NCBI RefSeq assembly: GCF_901709675.1
Contig: NC_051087.1
Coordinates: 2,560,001 to 2,624,000, forward strand
DNA length: 64,000 nucleotides
From: Syngnathus acus
Taxonomy: Eukaryota; Chordata; Actinopteri; Syngnathiformes; Syngnathidae
Direction: 5' to 3'
The notes under the pieces are model-generated. The model searched no databases. It was not told where the DNA came from and was given only the letters and a program-made list of their open reading frames with translations. The position numbers and the translations under genes are program-made. How positions within the stretch are numbered: position 1 is the first letter of the stretch; every line of letters begins with the position of its first letter. Shown here one piece after another: positions 1 through 22,997 of this stretch.

Positions 1-125
1 CGATTATTCGGACATGCCTCAGACGTTCTAATCTTCAACTGTTTTGTTAAATCTGAAGCTATTGTAAGATCTTCAACGGCCATATTTTTGTAAACAATTT
101 AGTCTTCATCGAACTCTATCGTTTT

Positions 126-176
126 TATCCATTCATTCATCCATTTTCAACACTGCTTATCCTTTCTAGGGTCATT
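126..176 (+). repeat. Tail of a common teleost SINE-like repeat
   Basis: The segment resembles the end of a very common fish interspersed repeat: CATTCATCCATTTTC, then a GCTTATCC-like word, then AGGGTC. Similar tail words, in either orientation, occur near 28010-28040 (ATAAGCGGTTTGGAAAATG) and 51478-51500 (GAGGATAAGCGGAAGATG). Only the tail is present, so it is an old, 5'-truncated copy. The family name is not assigned. Confidence 0.5.
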
Positions 177-887
177 AAAGATCATTTAACCTTCAGTTAA
201 CCCAATATTTACTATCTTTGGGCAATCTTATGTGTTTTGTAAACAACAATCAATTTGACATCTTTAATGAAGGTCAAGTACAAAACAAGAACAACTCCCC
301 ATGCACCGGCCTGTTCTGGGTAATTTTCCGTTCAGCCGGGACTGACCGGTGTGTTTCTCCGCAGCCCCACAAAGCATGTTGTTATCCCGACAGTAAGGTA
401 GCGGGTAAGCTGGATTTCCGCTCTTTTGCAACACTCGGCGGCAGCGAGAGCTAATATTTAATACGCTTGCCAGACTGTAAAAACACCAGCTCGGAACATG
501 CGGGTGTCAGAACAATTACAACCCGAAAAAATCTAAAGCTTAAAGGAATGGTCCATGTCACTCGTGATTTGTTCGTGAAGACTTTTGTACTTCGCTGAAC
601 TTTGGCCCATTTTACTCACTGCCCCAACTGGAAACCTAAATCCTTTGTTTTGAATGTTATACGTGCCCTTTACAGGAAGCAGCATGGTGACCAGTCACGT
701 ACCAAAAACTCACCGGGGAAACACAAATTAACATCTTTCCCTCTGACTTGGTGTGACGCCAAGAGGTTGATGTTGATTGGAACATTGATTTTCTATTTCC
801 TGCTCCAAATTAAACCAGCAGCACCATTGATATTAGTATTAGGCTGTTGTTTCAGTTTACCGTAGGAAGTTAAATATAATTTAATAT

Positions 888-1010
888 TTGACAAATTGGT
901 TGTGCAATTTTAAAAAACATAATTTAATATAAATATAATATAAATTAAATAAACTTGACAAATTGGTTGTGTATCTTTAAAAACGTAAACTTTGTAAATG
1001 TAAATAAAAA
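888..1010. repeat. Imperfect tandem duplication, unit about 67 bp
   Basis: The word TTGACAAATTGGTTGTG occurs at 888 and again at 955. Each copy is followed by AT-rich sequence containing TTTAAAAA and a further A-rich stretch. The second copy has drifted. No coding content. Confidence 0.55.
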
Positions 1011-1386
1011 AGGATTATTTAAAAAAAAAAAATGGTGTACCAAAAAAAAAAAAAAGAAATATTCTGTTGACTTTTGGCTTTACAAAGAAATGCCATCTAA
1101 CTTTTTACTCTAATCAGTTGATTACTGGTTTGTTTTCAATGTTATTTCGCCCTTGCGACTTATCAGGAAGAAAACACGGCATTCAAGTCAGCTTTTGGAG
1201 AAACAATGCGAGCGATTACGACATTTCTTCCTGCCAGTGACCACGTTTGAAAATATTAAGCAACGTACAGAGCCGCTCAAGTCATTGCGTAATTCGCCCG
1301 CTGGCTGGCTTAGTCTATCCAGTCGGTACCAGCAGCCTTCCAGTCGCCACAAAGCTAACTCGTTGTATTTGTCTTTTATGTTTTAG

Positions 1387-13001
<11,615 letters not shown>

Positions 13002-14454
13002 GCAAAAACAGGCAAAAATCAAAGACTTGTCGTGATGGTTTGTGCAGCAGTCGATGGTCGCTGCCCCAAAACCCCGAAATCTTCACCGCAAACAATCACG
13101 CTTGTAATGTCTACTAATTTATTTGTGTCCGTTTCTACCACAACAACCTTTCTCACCTTTTGCCATAGAAGTCCACAGATGAAATGCTATTTTTAAAATG
13201 GTTGCCCAGAAGATGGTGCAGGATATTTTTGTACGAGAGACTTTATATTTGATGGAGAGTTGTCGTCTGGGGTGACCTCTGTAGAAAAATGCTTGCTAGT
13301 TGCTAAAATGATTGTTTGTATTATGGGCCACACTTGAAAAGGAAAAACAAAATGTCACAGCATTACTGAAATCATTTGCAAGATATAAATGAATAGTCTG
13401 CAAATGATTTGGTAAGAGAAATGGAAACTGGAATTATTTCATGCAAAAAGATCTAAAAGTCTAATCTTTTATTTTCTTAAATTATTTCATTTTGATTTTC
13501 TCCCACAAATAATTCCTATGGTAAGAATAATTCAGACTTAATTTTCTGCTGTCACATATATCGATTTTTCTTTGTCATTTTTTTTAATGTGGCCCATAAT
13601 ACTTGCATATAGAATAACCCAAAGACTCACACAGTGTATTTCATGATCAGTAGTAACGTCAAACTAGCACGTTTGTTCAGTTTAGTAAACAATTGTGAGA
13701 ATTTAATGTAAAAAAAAAGATGATGATAATTATAATGGTGATAAATGTCCAAATCTTTTCCCTCCTGCTGAAAATCCAAACAACGTATGCATATGTTTAC
13801 ATTTGTGTGAGCACGTACGTTTCTGGTCTTTTTTTTTTCCCACTATGGATACGGATGAGTTAATCAGTATGAATATTGGTTTTTATTGAACATAAGCACT
13901 GGCGCGGCTTCGCACATTGAGAGTGTGTACATTTTAGTACATAAACTGTATTTGTATTTTGTATATATGAATGTAAAAAGATATTTTTACTGACTCTCTG
14001 GCTCTTGTGGATTTTCTTTGACTTTTTTTTTTTTTAAATTGATGATATACATCATTTTACAATAGCATAGAATTGAAATATATTTTTTCCTAAAAACAAG
14101 ATTTTTTTTCCCCAATTAAAAAAATTGTCAATTTCATCTACAATTAAAAGAAATCCCTTTTTATCAGGTAAAACAAAAAACATTGCATAACATTGCAATG
14201 ATATAACTCCCCAAACTAATTCTACCAGATCATGTGATGTAATGGGATGATGGTAATATTTTTTACAACTAATCCACACAACAACTGCACACAATTATGC
14301 ATGCTTTTCAACCACTTGTATTTATTTAAAGAGCAGCAGAAGGGAGTTTGGCATGACAGCAAAACTACTGTTTGCTTGCACAGAATTAATGGCACATGCA
14401 AACCATATTCAAAATCAATCCATTTAATAAAAAAAAGTTGAACTTTTCAATAAA
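13002..14454 (+). other. fam13a: fam13a 3' untranslated region (inferred)
   Basis: AT-rich non-coding sequence runs from the stop codon to two AATAAA signals at 14426-14431 and 14449-14454. No intron consensus or other coding content is seen, so this is the likely 3' UTR of about 1.45 kb. Confidence 0.6.
14449..14454 (+). terminator. Polyadenylation signal of fam13a
   Basis: AATAAA, with a second overlap-range signal 23 bp upstream at 14426. It is the last signal before the intergenic region leading to ppm1k. Confidence 0.55.
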
Positions 14455-15546
14455 CATGCACTGCAATTGATGGAACAATGCTCCTCCCCAGACTGTCTTG
14501 TCACCCTTGAATAGTATTTATTAATAGACGTTAGGTCTTGTTAAATCTTTTGTCTGATTTTACGCAATCTGCCCACGCACACTGGAGTCGTAAACACAAG
14601 AATGTAGGTCGCCTACGTCTGACTTGTTGCTATCCTGCTAGTGGCTGTTTATTCAAGCTTCTGATTAATGATTGGCTCTCTTACCTGTCATTAGTATTCT
14701 CAACAACCAATCAGCTTCATTGTTTCAGGGGCGTCTTCGATGGAATAGAGGTTTTCAGCTGTTTGATTGGTTGGCGGCTCTCTATCGTCTTGTTTAACAA
14801 CATTGCATCACTTAAGCTAGCGGGACCGGAGGGAGTGGTGTCGTTCGCCAGCACGCGTCAACCATTCAACAAGGCAACGAAACAAGCACTTAAAGGGGAA
14901 TAAAACAAGATTGCTGTATTAAAAATACGCTTAAGGTAAACTGCTGTAGTGCCGCTGTTGTTTGTCCGGCCTAGAACAAGTCGTCAAAGCTAGCTTGTGG
15001 GCTAACTAGTGCTAACGACATGCTAATCACGAAGTAAAATCAAAATATACGGAACCGTCGCATTTTGGGCTTCCTTCTTAGTTAAGTAAATGTTTTACAT
15101 CATATATTACGTAACGACTTTAGAGAGCGCACAAGATACGAAAGGCAATACTCTGCTGTCAAACAGCCAGCTAATGTTCGCCGAATACTTTGGCTACACC
15201 TTTTTTATGAATATACAATACTGCACCATCGTCTTTCAACGTGTTGTATTCTTGTGCGTTGTCGTAGTCTGCGATTGGATTATTACAACTGATATGTCAA
15301 AACGGGAACGAATACAAAGGTAAATACTGTCCTGCTGACTTGTGGTGTGTCAGCTTTTGGCGCGGGGCGGGGGAGTTGCGGTTCTTTTTGCTCAGTTTAA
15401 AGTAATAAAGCGTTACTTTGGCACCATCTTGGGGCATATTTAGACAAAAGCAGTGCTTTGCAGTTATTGTTGACGTTGCATTATATTCCTGCTGCTAAGG
15501 AACCTCGTTGACGTGTTTAGAAGAGCTTCATTACGGAAGGGTTTTG

Positions 15547-15557
15547 CCGCCATCTTG
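15547..15557 (-). promoter_or_regulatory. YY1-like motif upstream of ppm1k
   Basis: CCGCCATCTTG reads as CAAGATGGCGG on the minus strand, the YY1 core. A related word, CCATCTTGGGG, lies at 15424-15434. Such sites often sit close to transcription starts, which would put a ppm1k start about 0.8 kb before the ATG. Inference only. Confidence 0.35.
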
Positions 15558-15860
15558 GGGCCGAGGAATTTTCCTTATGGCTATCGGCCTTAAACATTTT
15601 AGAGGGCGGTCTATTTTCCATGGAATTTTTACAGGCCTGTACAAATCCTCAACTTCACATTGACATTGCACTCTTGTAGAATGCATTTTTCAGATTGCAG
15701 TCTTCCATTTGGAGAAATTGCCACTCATGATGATGTGCCTAAATACGCTTAGTGCTTAAAAATGCATTTGATTTGATTTTAAACATAAGCCTGACCAAGA
15801 CTAAACCATTTGTGTAATAAATCTGATAACATTTACAGATTAATTTGACACACACACATA

Positions 15861-16166
15861 TATACACTACCGTTCAAAAGTTTGGGGTCACAAAATTGTT
15901 TGGGGTGACCCCAAACTTTTGAACGGTAGTGTATATATTTATTTAGATAATTATTTATAGATTATATATATAATCTTCTGTGTAAAAAATCTTATAATAT
16001 ATATGTATACTTATATTCATAGATTATATATAATCTTATACAAATATAAGATATAATTTATAATATTTAATTCATAATATTTTATTATAAGAATATTTAC
16101 ACTACCGTTCAAAAGTTTGGGGTCACCCAAACAATTTTGTGACCCCAAACTTTTGAACGGTAGTGT
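15861..16166. mobile_element. Double-hairpin foldback element (Tc1/mariner-like ends)
   Basis: Two long perfect palindromes flank an AT-rich core. The first has arms 15861-15891 and 15905-15935; the second has arms 16099-16126 and 16139-16166. Each arm contains CACTACCGTTCAAAAGTTTG. The first loop (AAAATTGTTTGGG) and the second (CCAAACAATTTT) are reverse complements, so the whole unit is also one large inverted repeat around 15936-16098. The arm sequence is a widespread inverted-repeat end in fish genomes and I take it to be Tc1/mariner-related. No coding sequence is present. Confidence 0.7.
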
Positions 16167-16177
16167 GTGTGTGTGTG

Positions 16178-16216
<39 letters not shown>
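16161..16216. repeat. (TG)n(TA)n microsatellite
   Basis: A TG run passes into a TA run immediately after the second hairpin. A shorter CA/TA run precedes the first hairpin (15849-15863), so the whole foldback unit sits between mirrored microsatellites. Confidence 0.9.
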
Positions 16217-16220
<4 letters not shown>

Positions 16221-16381
16221 GAGGCAGAAAAATCACCAATTAATTTTCAGAATTGTTCAGGCTCAGCCCGACTATGCAAGCAAATAAAAAGTCAAATAAT
16301 TATCGTCTCCTGTTTTTGCAGCGTTAGGTGACTGCTTCCTTCGACATCCAGTGCTTCTCTGGTATTCCTGCTATAAGGGTG

Positions 16382-19300
16382 ATGTCAATCGCCTTTTTCG
16401 CCCGCCTGGCAAGGTACAGCGGGCCCCATGCTGGACGGAGCGGCCTTCCCCAAATGGCCCTGGCGCCCCTCCCGCTGAAGCAGGACATCAACTTTCACTC
16501 CACCATCCAAAAGAGGCAGATCCACACCCCTTCGGAAAAGCGCCGCAGCGGCACGCGCTTTGACGCCGACAGCAGCGGCCGCCCCACCACCTGGGACACG
16601 TTCGGCATTTGGGACAATCGCATCGACGAGCCCATCTTGCTGCCGTCCAGCATCCGCTACGGCAAGCCCATTCCAAAGGTCAGCCTGTCCAAAGTAGGCT
16701 GCGCCTCGCTCATCGGCCAGCGCAAGGAGAACGAGGACCGCTTCCAGCTCTCCCAAATGTCCGACAGCATCATCTATTTTGCCGTCTTTGATGGCCACGG
16801 CGGGCCGGAAGCGGCGGACTTCTGTCACAAATACATGGAGACTTTTATCAAGTAAGAATGTGCTACGGAGAGCCAATCAGCTGTCAGGGGGTCCGTTGCG
16901 AGCTCTGCTTCGGCGAACATCATCTCATTAGTTTCGCAATTTTGCGTGGAAGGGAATAGCAGGAAGTCAGGACACGAGTGTGACGAATGACTCCGTTCAG
17001 TTCTCCCACCTCTGCGTGAAAGCGACGATTGTGCCGCTGCTTGTTTACACTGTATGCACGATGCACACAGCAGTGGCTCACATTGGAGGAAATGTATTTT
17101 GAGCGTTCTCTTCACAAATAAGTCATCTTTGTGCCCTTACCTTTTGTTTTTTGTTGTTTTAGGGATTTTGTGGCGGACGAGGACAATCTGGAGCTGGTTT
17201 TAACGCGAGCCTTCCTGGAAGTAGACAAAGCTTTGGCCAAGCATTTGCAGCACTCCTCAGATGGTAGGTTGACGATAAATATTTGTCTTTGTTACTGGGT
17301 TTTTTGTCGCACACTATGATACGGTTTGGGGGGGTTAGCAACATGGAGGTCTGTCATTTTAAGAAAAGAGCAACTCATTTTTAGAGTTAGTAGAAAGAGG
17401 TAGAAAACTTATCTTGTCCTACCGGTTGGTCTAGAAACCATTTTAATTTAATTTATATGCAACAGATTTTATATGATTATTATTCAAGACGTTATTCATT
17501 TTGTAATGTTCAGACTGCATGAAGTTACAACCTCATTTTAATGACCATTTAAACCTTTTGTATTTTAATTGTTTTTTTGAGAGCCTTTTTTTTTTTTTGA
17601 GGATGTACTTGGTGTCAAAAAAAAAAAAAGTTTGACAACAATAGTCTACAAAATGGAATGCATGCAAATGATGACTTTTCCTTCAAATGCAAGTCAATAT
17701 TTTAAACATAACCCAACTGTGTTTGTTCAGGCTAATGTTAACATGAGTTGACGTGGCACCCTCGGGGGGGGCCGCGCTGTGTGAAATGTCCCAATATGCC
17801 TGTGTGTGTGTGTGCATGTTATCTACGACAGCTGCGGACCCAGCTCAGAGCTGGAGGCGCTTGGCACCAATGTGGATGACGAGGGGCTAGATATTGAAGG
17901 AGAGAGTCCAGCGGGTCCTAAATCCTGGACTTCTGGAAGGTTCCCTATCTTTCTCTCACTCCCCGCTCTCTCTCTCTCCATCTCCCTACCTCTCTCAATC
18001 TCTCTCTCTCTCTATCCATCTCGAGTCTCTCTAGCTCGCTTCCTCTTAACGAGTGTTTGCGAGCGCTTCTTGTGAGAGCGCGCGTCAGTTTGAGAACGTT
18101 TGTTGTCACCCTCTGCCAGAACTGCTCGACCCGACGCAGCATGTCCAATGTGCGCAATTGGTCTCGGAGCTTTGCTCTTAGCTAACCCGGCTCGTCTACG
18201 CCTTGCAACCAAATAACTCGTTTAGTGACGTCTTTTCGAGCCATGTGTCTTACAACATGTCTACAAGGTAACGTTGATGTAAGCTAATTGAATGTAGCCC
18301 ACCATCGCTAGTTAGCGGTCAAGATTGAACACAGCCGTCCATGCCCTGACAATCGCATTATTGGATCAACGCTAAGAAAGTAGTAAACACATTTATACAG
18401 AAGCTGCCAATTGGGTTAGCCAGCTAATAGGCAGCGAGCGCTACACTATCCATTCAACGACACTCACCGAGACAGGCTCCGCCTTATAAATCAATACACA
18501 CTCAAAAAAGATAAATACCGTAATTTTCGGACTATAAGTCGCACCGGAGTATAAGTCGCACCAGCCATAAAATGCCCAAAAAAGTGAAAAAAACCATATA
18601 TATGTATATAAATCGCTCCTGAGTATAAGTCGCACCCCCACCCAAACTATGAAAAAAAACCGCGACTTATAGTCCGAAAATTACGGTACTACAATAGAAC
18701 GTTTCCCGCCGAGGCAGAGCTAGTTGAATCCAACTAGTTGAATAAAAACAAAACTTTAAATTTGCTTGACGCAGCTCATATAAAAAGTCTGCACACCCCT
18801 ATTGAAATACTGTTTAAAAAAAAAAAAGATCGATATAAATATTTCAACGAAATGTGTTCAGGACTAATTCAGTTTGAGAAAATTCAAATGATAATTTTTT
18901 GCTGCTGGTATATAATGTAAAAAAAAAAAAAAAAAAAAAAAAGTCAACATCAGAATGCATTTGTATGAGTTGACTGTGTGTGATTGTTTGTTTATCAAAG
19001 CAATGCAAAGTGCTGTTTGAGATGTACGTTTAACCAACACACTCAACTGTTCAAAGTGCATGTGCAACAGTCCCTCCCCCCTCCATTGTGTTATCTCCTA
19101 CATGACCTCCTCGCCCACCCCCCTCTCTTCATGTCTGCGTGTGCTCGAGATCTGTCCTGTAGTTAGTTACCTGTGCGCACCTGCCAGGCGTCGACTTGCC
19201 TCTCTCACGCTCGCCCTCCTCCGTCATGTCTCTGTAGCGCCCGGGGCGAATCCGGGGACCACCGCCACGGTGGCGCTGCTGAGGGACGGCATTGAGCTGG

Positions 19301-20225
19301 TGGTGGCCAGCGTGGGCGACAGCCGCGCCATGCTGTGCCGCAAGGGCAAGGCGCTCAAGCTCACCGTCGACCACACGCCTGAGAGGAAGGACGAAAAAGA
19401 GAGGCAAGTGGAAAAACGCTTGGGAAAAACTAGCGGCAACAACCTTTGCTAATAACGCACCTCTGTGCGCCCGCTTAGGATCAAGAGGAGCGGCGGCTTC
19501 ATCACCTGGAACAGTTTGGGCCAGTCCAACGTCAACGGCAGGCTGGCCATGACGCGGAGCATCGGCGACTTTGACTTGAAGGGGATGGGGGTCATTGCCG
19601 AGCCGGAGACCAAGAGGATTGTGGTACGTCTGGGTCATTTCTGTCATTGAAATGCTTCACTGCTGCAGTACCAGAAAGACACCTCTAGGTGGTGACAAGC
19701 TTACATAAACACTTTGCTACAATTGATGCCCCCCCCCCTCCTCCTCTCTTAGCTGAGCCCCGCGCACGATTCCTTCCTGGCGCTGACCACCGACGGCATC
19801 AACTTCATCATGAACAGCCAGGAAATCTGCAACGTCATCAACCAGTGTCACGACCCTAAAGAGGCGGCACAGCGCATCTCTGAGCAGGTACGAGCGAACA
19901 TGGCCACGTTGCTGAATCTTTTTAGAAGTGCTTATTTCTCAATTCTTCCCACGATTAATGGGTTAAAATTTGATTTTGCATTAAGCCATTATCGCACTCA
20001 GGGTCAAAAATTTGCGATTTGTCAAAATGAATCAAATCCACATTCACGTCGAGGTTGGTTCAAAGTTGGTAACAGGCGGCCAAACGTTCGCAGGCTCTGC
20101 AGTACGGCTCGGAGGACAACAGCACCATCGTGGTGGTGCCCTTCGGCGCCTGGGGCAAGCACACCAACTCAGACACGAGCTTCTCCTTCAGCCGAAGCTT
20201 CGTGTCGAGCGGGCGCTGGGCGTAG
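16382..20225 (+). CDS. ppm1k: Mitochondrial protein phosphatase 1K (PP2Cm / BCKDH phosphatase)
   Basis: Exons 16382-16851, 17163-17263, 19238-19403, 19479-19623, 19753-19887 and 20094-20225 (TAG) give 382 residues (human 372). The Mn/Mg-dependent PPM enzyme dephosphorylates the E1-alpha subunit of branched-chain ketoacid dehydrogenase in the mitochondrial matrix. The PP2C motifs are intact: [54 protein letters not shown] and [16 protein letters not shown], with the family ending SSGRWA. The first 45 or so residues ([14 protein letters not shown]...) are rich in Arg and Ser with few acids, as a matrix presequence should be. The first exon is open further upstream, but only to a GTG just after the splice acceptor, so ATG 16382 is chosen; it aligns with the mammalian start. 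Intron 3 uses a GC donor (19404). Complete, no frame breaks. Confidence 0.95.
17944..18040. repeat. CT-rich simple repeat
   Basis: Imperfect (CT)n with interspersed CCAT and CCTAC, about 100 bp, in ppm1k intron 2. Confidence 0.75.
18518..18686. mobile_element. TA-flanked MITE with 25-bp inverted ends
   Basis: The ends begin CCGTAATTTTCGGACTATAA on each strand and match perfectly over about 25 bp. The element is 169 bp and is bounded by TA on both sides, as for Tc1/mariner insertions. Inside, the word GTATAAGTCGCACC occurs twice. This is a very common fish repeat; the intact ends suggest a fairly young copy. Confidence 0.8.
18775..18920 (+). repeat. Interspersed fish repeat remnant
   Basis: It begins with TATAAAAAGTCTGCACACCCC followed by a diverged body. 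The same family appears in the opposite orientation at about 59836-59950, where AACAGGGGTGTGTAGACTTT can be read. Class not assigned. Confidence 0.5.
18919..18942. repeat. Poly-A run
   Basis: Uninterrupted A run of about 24 bases, just after the repeat remnant in ppm1k intron 2. Confidence 0.9.
19404..19478 (+). other. ppm1k: GC-AG intron in ppm1k
   Basis: The exon ends ...GAAAAAGAGAG and is followed by GCAAGT, a match to the GC-donor consensus AG|GCAAGT. The acceptor is CGCTTAG. Splicing here restores [13 protein letters not shown], as in the family. The only nearby GT (CAA|GTGG) would shift the frame. The intron is 75 bp. Confidence 0.85.
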
Positions 20226-20690
20226 TGATGGCGGGGTGGGGAAAGGGGGCGCGCTTTGCGGACCCTCCCAGCAAGTGCAATAGTCGACAACGCTTCTTTG
20301 TTCGGGAAAAAAAAAAAATCTGATGTGTGAGACAACTGCTGTGTGAGCTCCATTCAACAAAATGGCACTGAAAGTCTCAGAATTGAACATTTGAAAGATT
20401 TTCTTTAAAGTTGTTGTGACTGAGCAGACAAATAGTAACAAACTGTTAATGATTCTTTCTTTTCTTTCTTCATAAAATTTAGAGTTCGCCACTGGACAGC
20501 AAGGATGTTTTTGTTTTCGTCCTGGCTGCTCAGTAAAATCCAAAATTACAATCAAATACATTATTTATTGCATCTATAAGTACAGTTATATGCATAAATT
20601 TGTGTTTTTGTTTAGCACAGCGAGTAGTAGTACTTATCAGAATGTTGCGAGAAGACATGAGAAAAAAAGCTATATTTTATGGGAAATAAA
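20226..20690 (+). other. ppm1k: ppm1k 3' untranslated region (inferred)
   Basis: Non-coding sequence from the TAG stop to an AATAAA at 20685-20690. Further signals near 20863 and 20905 could give longer forms. Confidence 0.5.
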
Positions 20691-22509
20691 GTTGGAAGCT
20701 TGAAGAAAGAGGTTGGGATTTTACAGAAAATGTCATATCACAAAAAAGTTGTTTTTATGAGAGAAAGTAACATTTTTGAGGAACCTTTTTCATTTTATGA
20801 CCAAAAGTCCTTATATCACAAATACTGAGGAAAAAAATATCAACATTTGTAATTTTGTCAGGAATAAATTGTAATATTAATAGAAAAAAGTTAGAGAGAG
20901 AAAATAAAATCTACCCACCAAAGTCAACTACACATAGTCAAGAAAATTAAGGGTGAGTGTATATTTTTTTTTAAAACTTGTATAAATTGTCCAGACAGCT
21001 TCAAAATAATTGTTTTTAGGATAACTTGACCCTGCAATGGATTGTTGTAAGTGGGAGGCGTTGCGTTGCGGGCCACGTGATGGGGTCGGATCTTACAGGT
21101 TCTTCTGTTGCTCTTGGCAACATTTACTTTTGCACTTGCAGAAAAATCAACTTGGATAAGTTTCATTTTGAAATGAGTCAACGTAGTCCGTTTTTCAGAC
21201 TGTTAATACAAGACGATGTGTCGTTAAATACACACTTAGCAGCTCTGCTGTACATAACTGTTGAAACTTATGGAACTAAAGCAAGGGTGGGCAACCTTTT
21301 TTTTTTTCTCTCTCTCAGGGGTTGTGTACATTTTTAACTAATCGGCTCAGTGTATGGATTCTTGGCCGCTCAAACTCGCATTCAGTTTTAATAATACCAA
21401 TCTGAATGCTGCAAAAAGAATGCTGATTTCTTATTCGGTCATGGATTAAAATATTTTAGGAGAGCACGGCCGGCTAGCTAGCTAGCTTCCAAGCGTACAA
21501 ACGAATCTATTGGCTAACTTGTATATGGTCGTGAGCACTGTACGTGGCCGAGATTGTCCCCCTTCCCCCCCCCCTTGCACTTCTTAAAGTATCGTTACCA
21601 AAAATGACTTGTAAAGAAACAGTCTAGCGGGTCGGAGATGTGAATGAACAGCATATTCTTTGCCAGAATGTTCTTCGGGTCCCCCCCTACGAGTGAAGCT
21701 GACATTTATGAACAATTATTTTCTGTAATCAAAATCAAATTTTACACCGAGATGAATGAGGGTGGCACTGAGATGAATCCAGACAGGTTATGTTGTGGAA
21801 ATAGCAGCTATTTATGCAAAACCATTTAAATGTGTGCATAACTAACCTCCGGTTGTAATTTATCAGCGTCTGTCAATCCATGTTTGTAAATATTTGTTGC
21901 CCATACATCTGTGAATTGTTTCTCTTCGTCGCCTTTTTATGTAATCGTTGTTACATGTGGAATGTATACTTGGGACGTACTGTACAGAGTGGACATGTTT
22001 TGTGTTACACATCAATGATTTGTAACTTCCATTAAATCTGTGCTTCTGGATATGCTTCAACATTTTTTTTTTTTTTTTTAAACAATTAATTAATAATCAA
22101 TTAATTTAATGTGGTGGTAGTAGTAATGTTCACTTTTGAAAGAAAATCTTCTGTTGTGATAAAGTAAAACTACATTGTCAATATATATTTTCTCCTACGT
22201 TTGCTATCCAATAAAAAAAAAATAGTTTTACTCCCCAAAAGAAATCTTAGATGATTCAGTTCTGAAATGTTACTATTAATGAATATAACAGTTAGTTGTA
22301 AATACTAAGGCTTTTTCTTAGTAAAAAAAAATAACCATGTATAGTACGGCTCTTAAACATAACTTTTTCTAGTTCATAGTGGAAAATATTTTTTTCTCTC
22401 CTTTCAATCTGACTGAAATTACTACAAGAATGTACAGCACAAAATGAAGAGATGAATATAAAAAAATGAAACATGATGAAAGTTGTCATAAAAATGGATT
22501 AGTGAGTGT
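20691..22509. other. ppm1k-abcg2 intergenic region
   Basis: AT-rich sequence with no gene recognised. It contains homopolymer runs, a GCTAGCTAGCTAGC tract near 21473-21487, a lone hAT-like end (21284-21299), a C run near 21565 and ATTAATTAATAATCAATTAATT near 22085-22107. Confidence 0.55.
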
Positions 22510-22643
22510 GTTTGGTGAGCGAAGGGTTAAAGCAGCACGCTGTGACGCTGACCTTTGACTCGGAGCTCTCGAGATGCTCGTCAGTCTCCCTCGCCACCTC
22601 CTGACCAGTGCAGCGACGCTCGCTTGCTCGCAAGGCCTCCCAG
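22510..22643 (+). other. abcg2: Candidate 5' untranslated exon of abcg2
   Basis: A GC-richer block ending CTCCCAG|GTGAGTTTT, a strong donor, 350 bp before the acceptor of the exon with the start codon. The left boundary is a guess. Confidence 0.35.
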
Positions 22644-22997
22644 GTGAGTTTTTCTTTTGCTTTCATATTTAAAAAGCACATCGGATAACTTCGGACAACC
22701 ACTCTCTCTATATATGAAAATGAGCAGTCCCTCATGTGAAACTATTTTTGAGCTGATAGAGGCGATTTTAAAACGATTGGGAATTAATAGAGTTTTGAAA
22801 TATATGTGTTTGTTCGCAGTCTGCAATTTTAGCTTGAAGCAGACGTGCCATTTTGGTCATTTCAGGGGTCAAACAGACGGTCAAAATTCAAATCCAAATT
22901 CGATAGTCTGTGATTTTTGCTCCGAGCGAACATTTTGTGCTTATTTTTTGCCATTTTAAAAAATATTTTAAAAGTATTTGCCATGACAGGATACAAG

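Larger units (their letters stand above)
1..1386. other. Non-coding DNA upstream of the first visible fam13a exon
   Basis: AT-rich sequence with no exon I can support. It is probably a fam13a intron, because the first exon seen (1387) begins in the middle of a codon and no start codon or matching donor was found before it. It holds a SINE-tail remnant near 126-176, an imperfect tandem duplication near 888-1010 and several poly-A runs. An open frame at 1153-1386 runs up to the splice acceptor but shows no family resemblance, so I treat it as intronic. Confidence 0.6.
14455..16320. other. fam13a-ppm1k intergenic region and ppm1k 5' region
   Basis: No complete gene. The mammalian 4q22 neighbours found between these two genes (HERC family, NAP1L5) are absent. 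The region has candidate 5' splice donors after 14935 and 15320 (AAAG|GTAAAT), which may belong to non-coding first exons of ppm1k. It also has two YY1-like words near 15.4-15.6 kb, a foldback element at 15861-16166 and a TG/TA microsatellite. Confidence 0.5.
17264..19237 (+). other. ppm1k intron 2
   Basis: A 2-kb intron, the largest in the gene. It holds a possible but unconvincing exon near 17832-17940, a long CT-rich stretch (17944-18040), a GC-richer patch near 18050-18250, a TA-flanked MITE (18518-18686), a second repeat remnant (about 18775-18920) and a poly-A run (18919-18942). Confidence 0.6.

Noticed and set aside
16328-16381. Upstream in-frame extension of ppm1k
   Set aside because: It has no ATG, only a GTG right after the acceptor; ATG 16382 aligns with the mammalian start.
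17832-17940. Possible extra ppm1k exon
   Set aside because: It has an AG and a weak GTTCCC donor, but read in the phase left by exon 2 it meets a stop, and the family protein joins directly from exon 2 to the exon at 19238.
22983-22997. Earlier ATG for abcg2
   Set aside because: It lies before the splice acceptor (ATGACAG|GATAC), so it would be intronic in the mature message.
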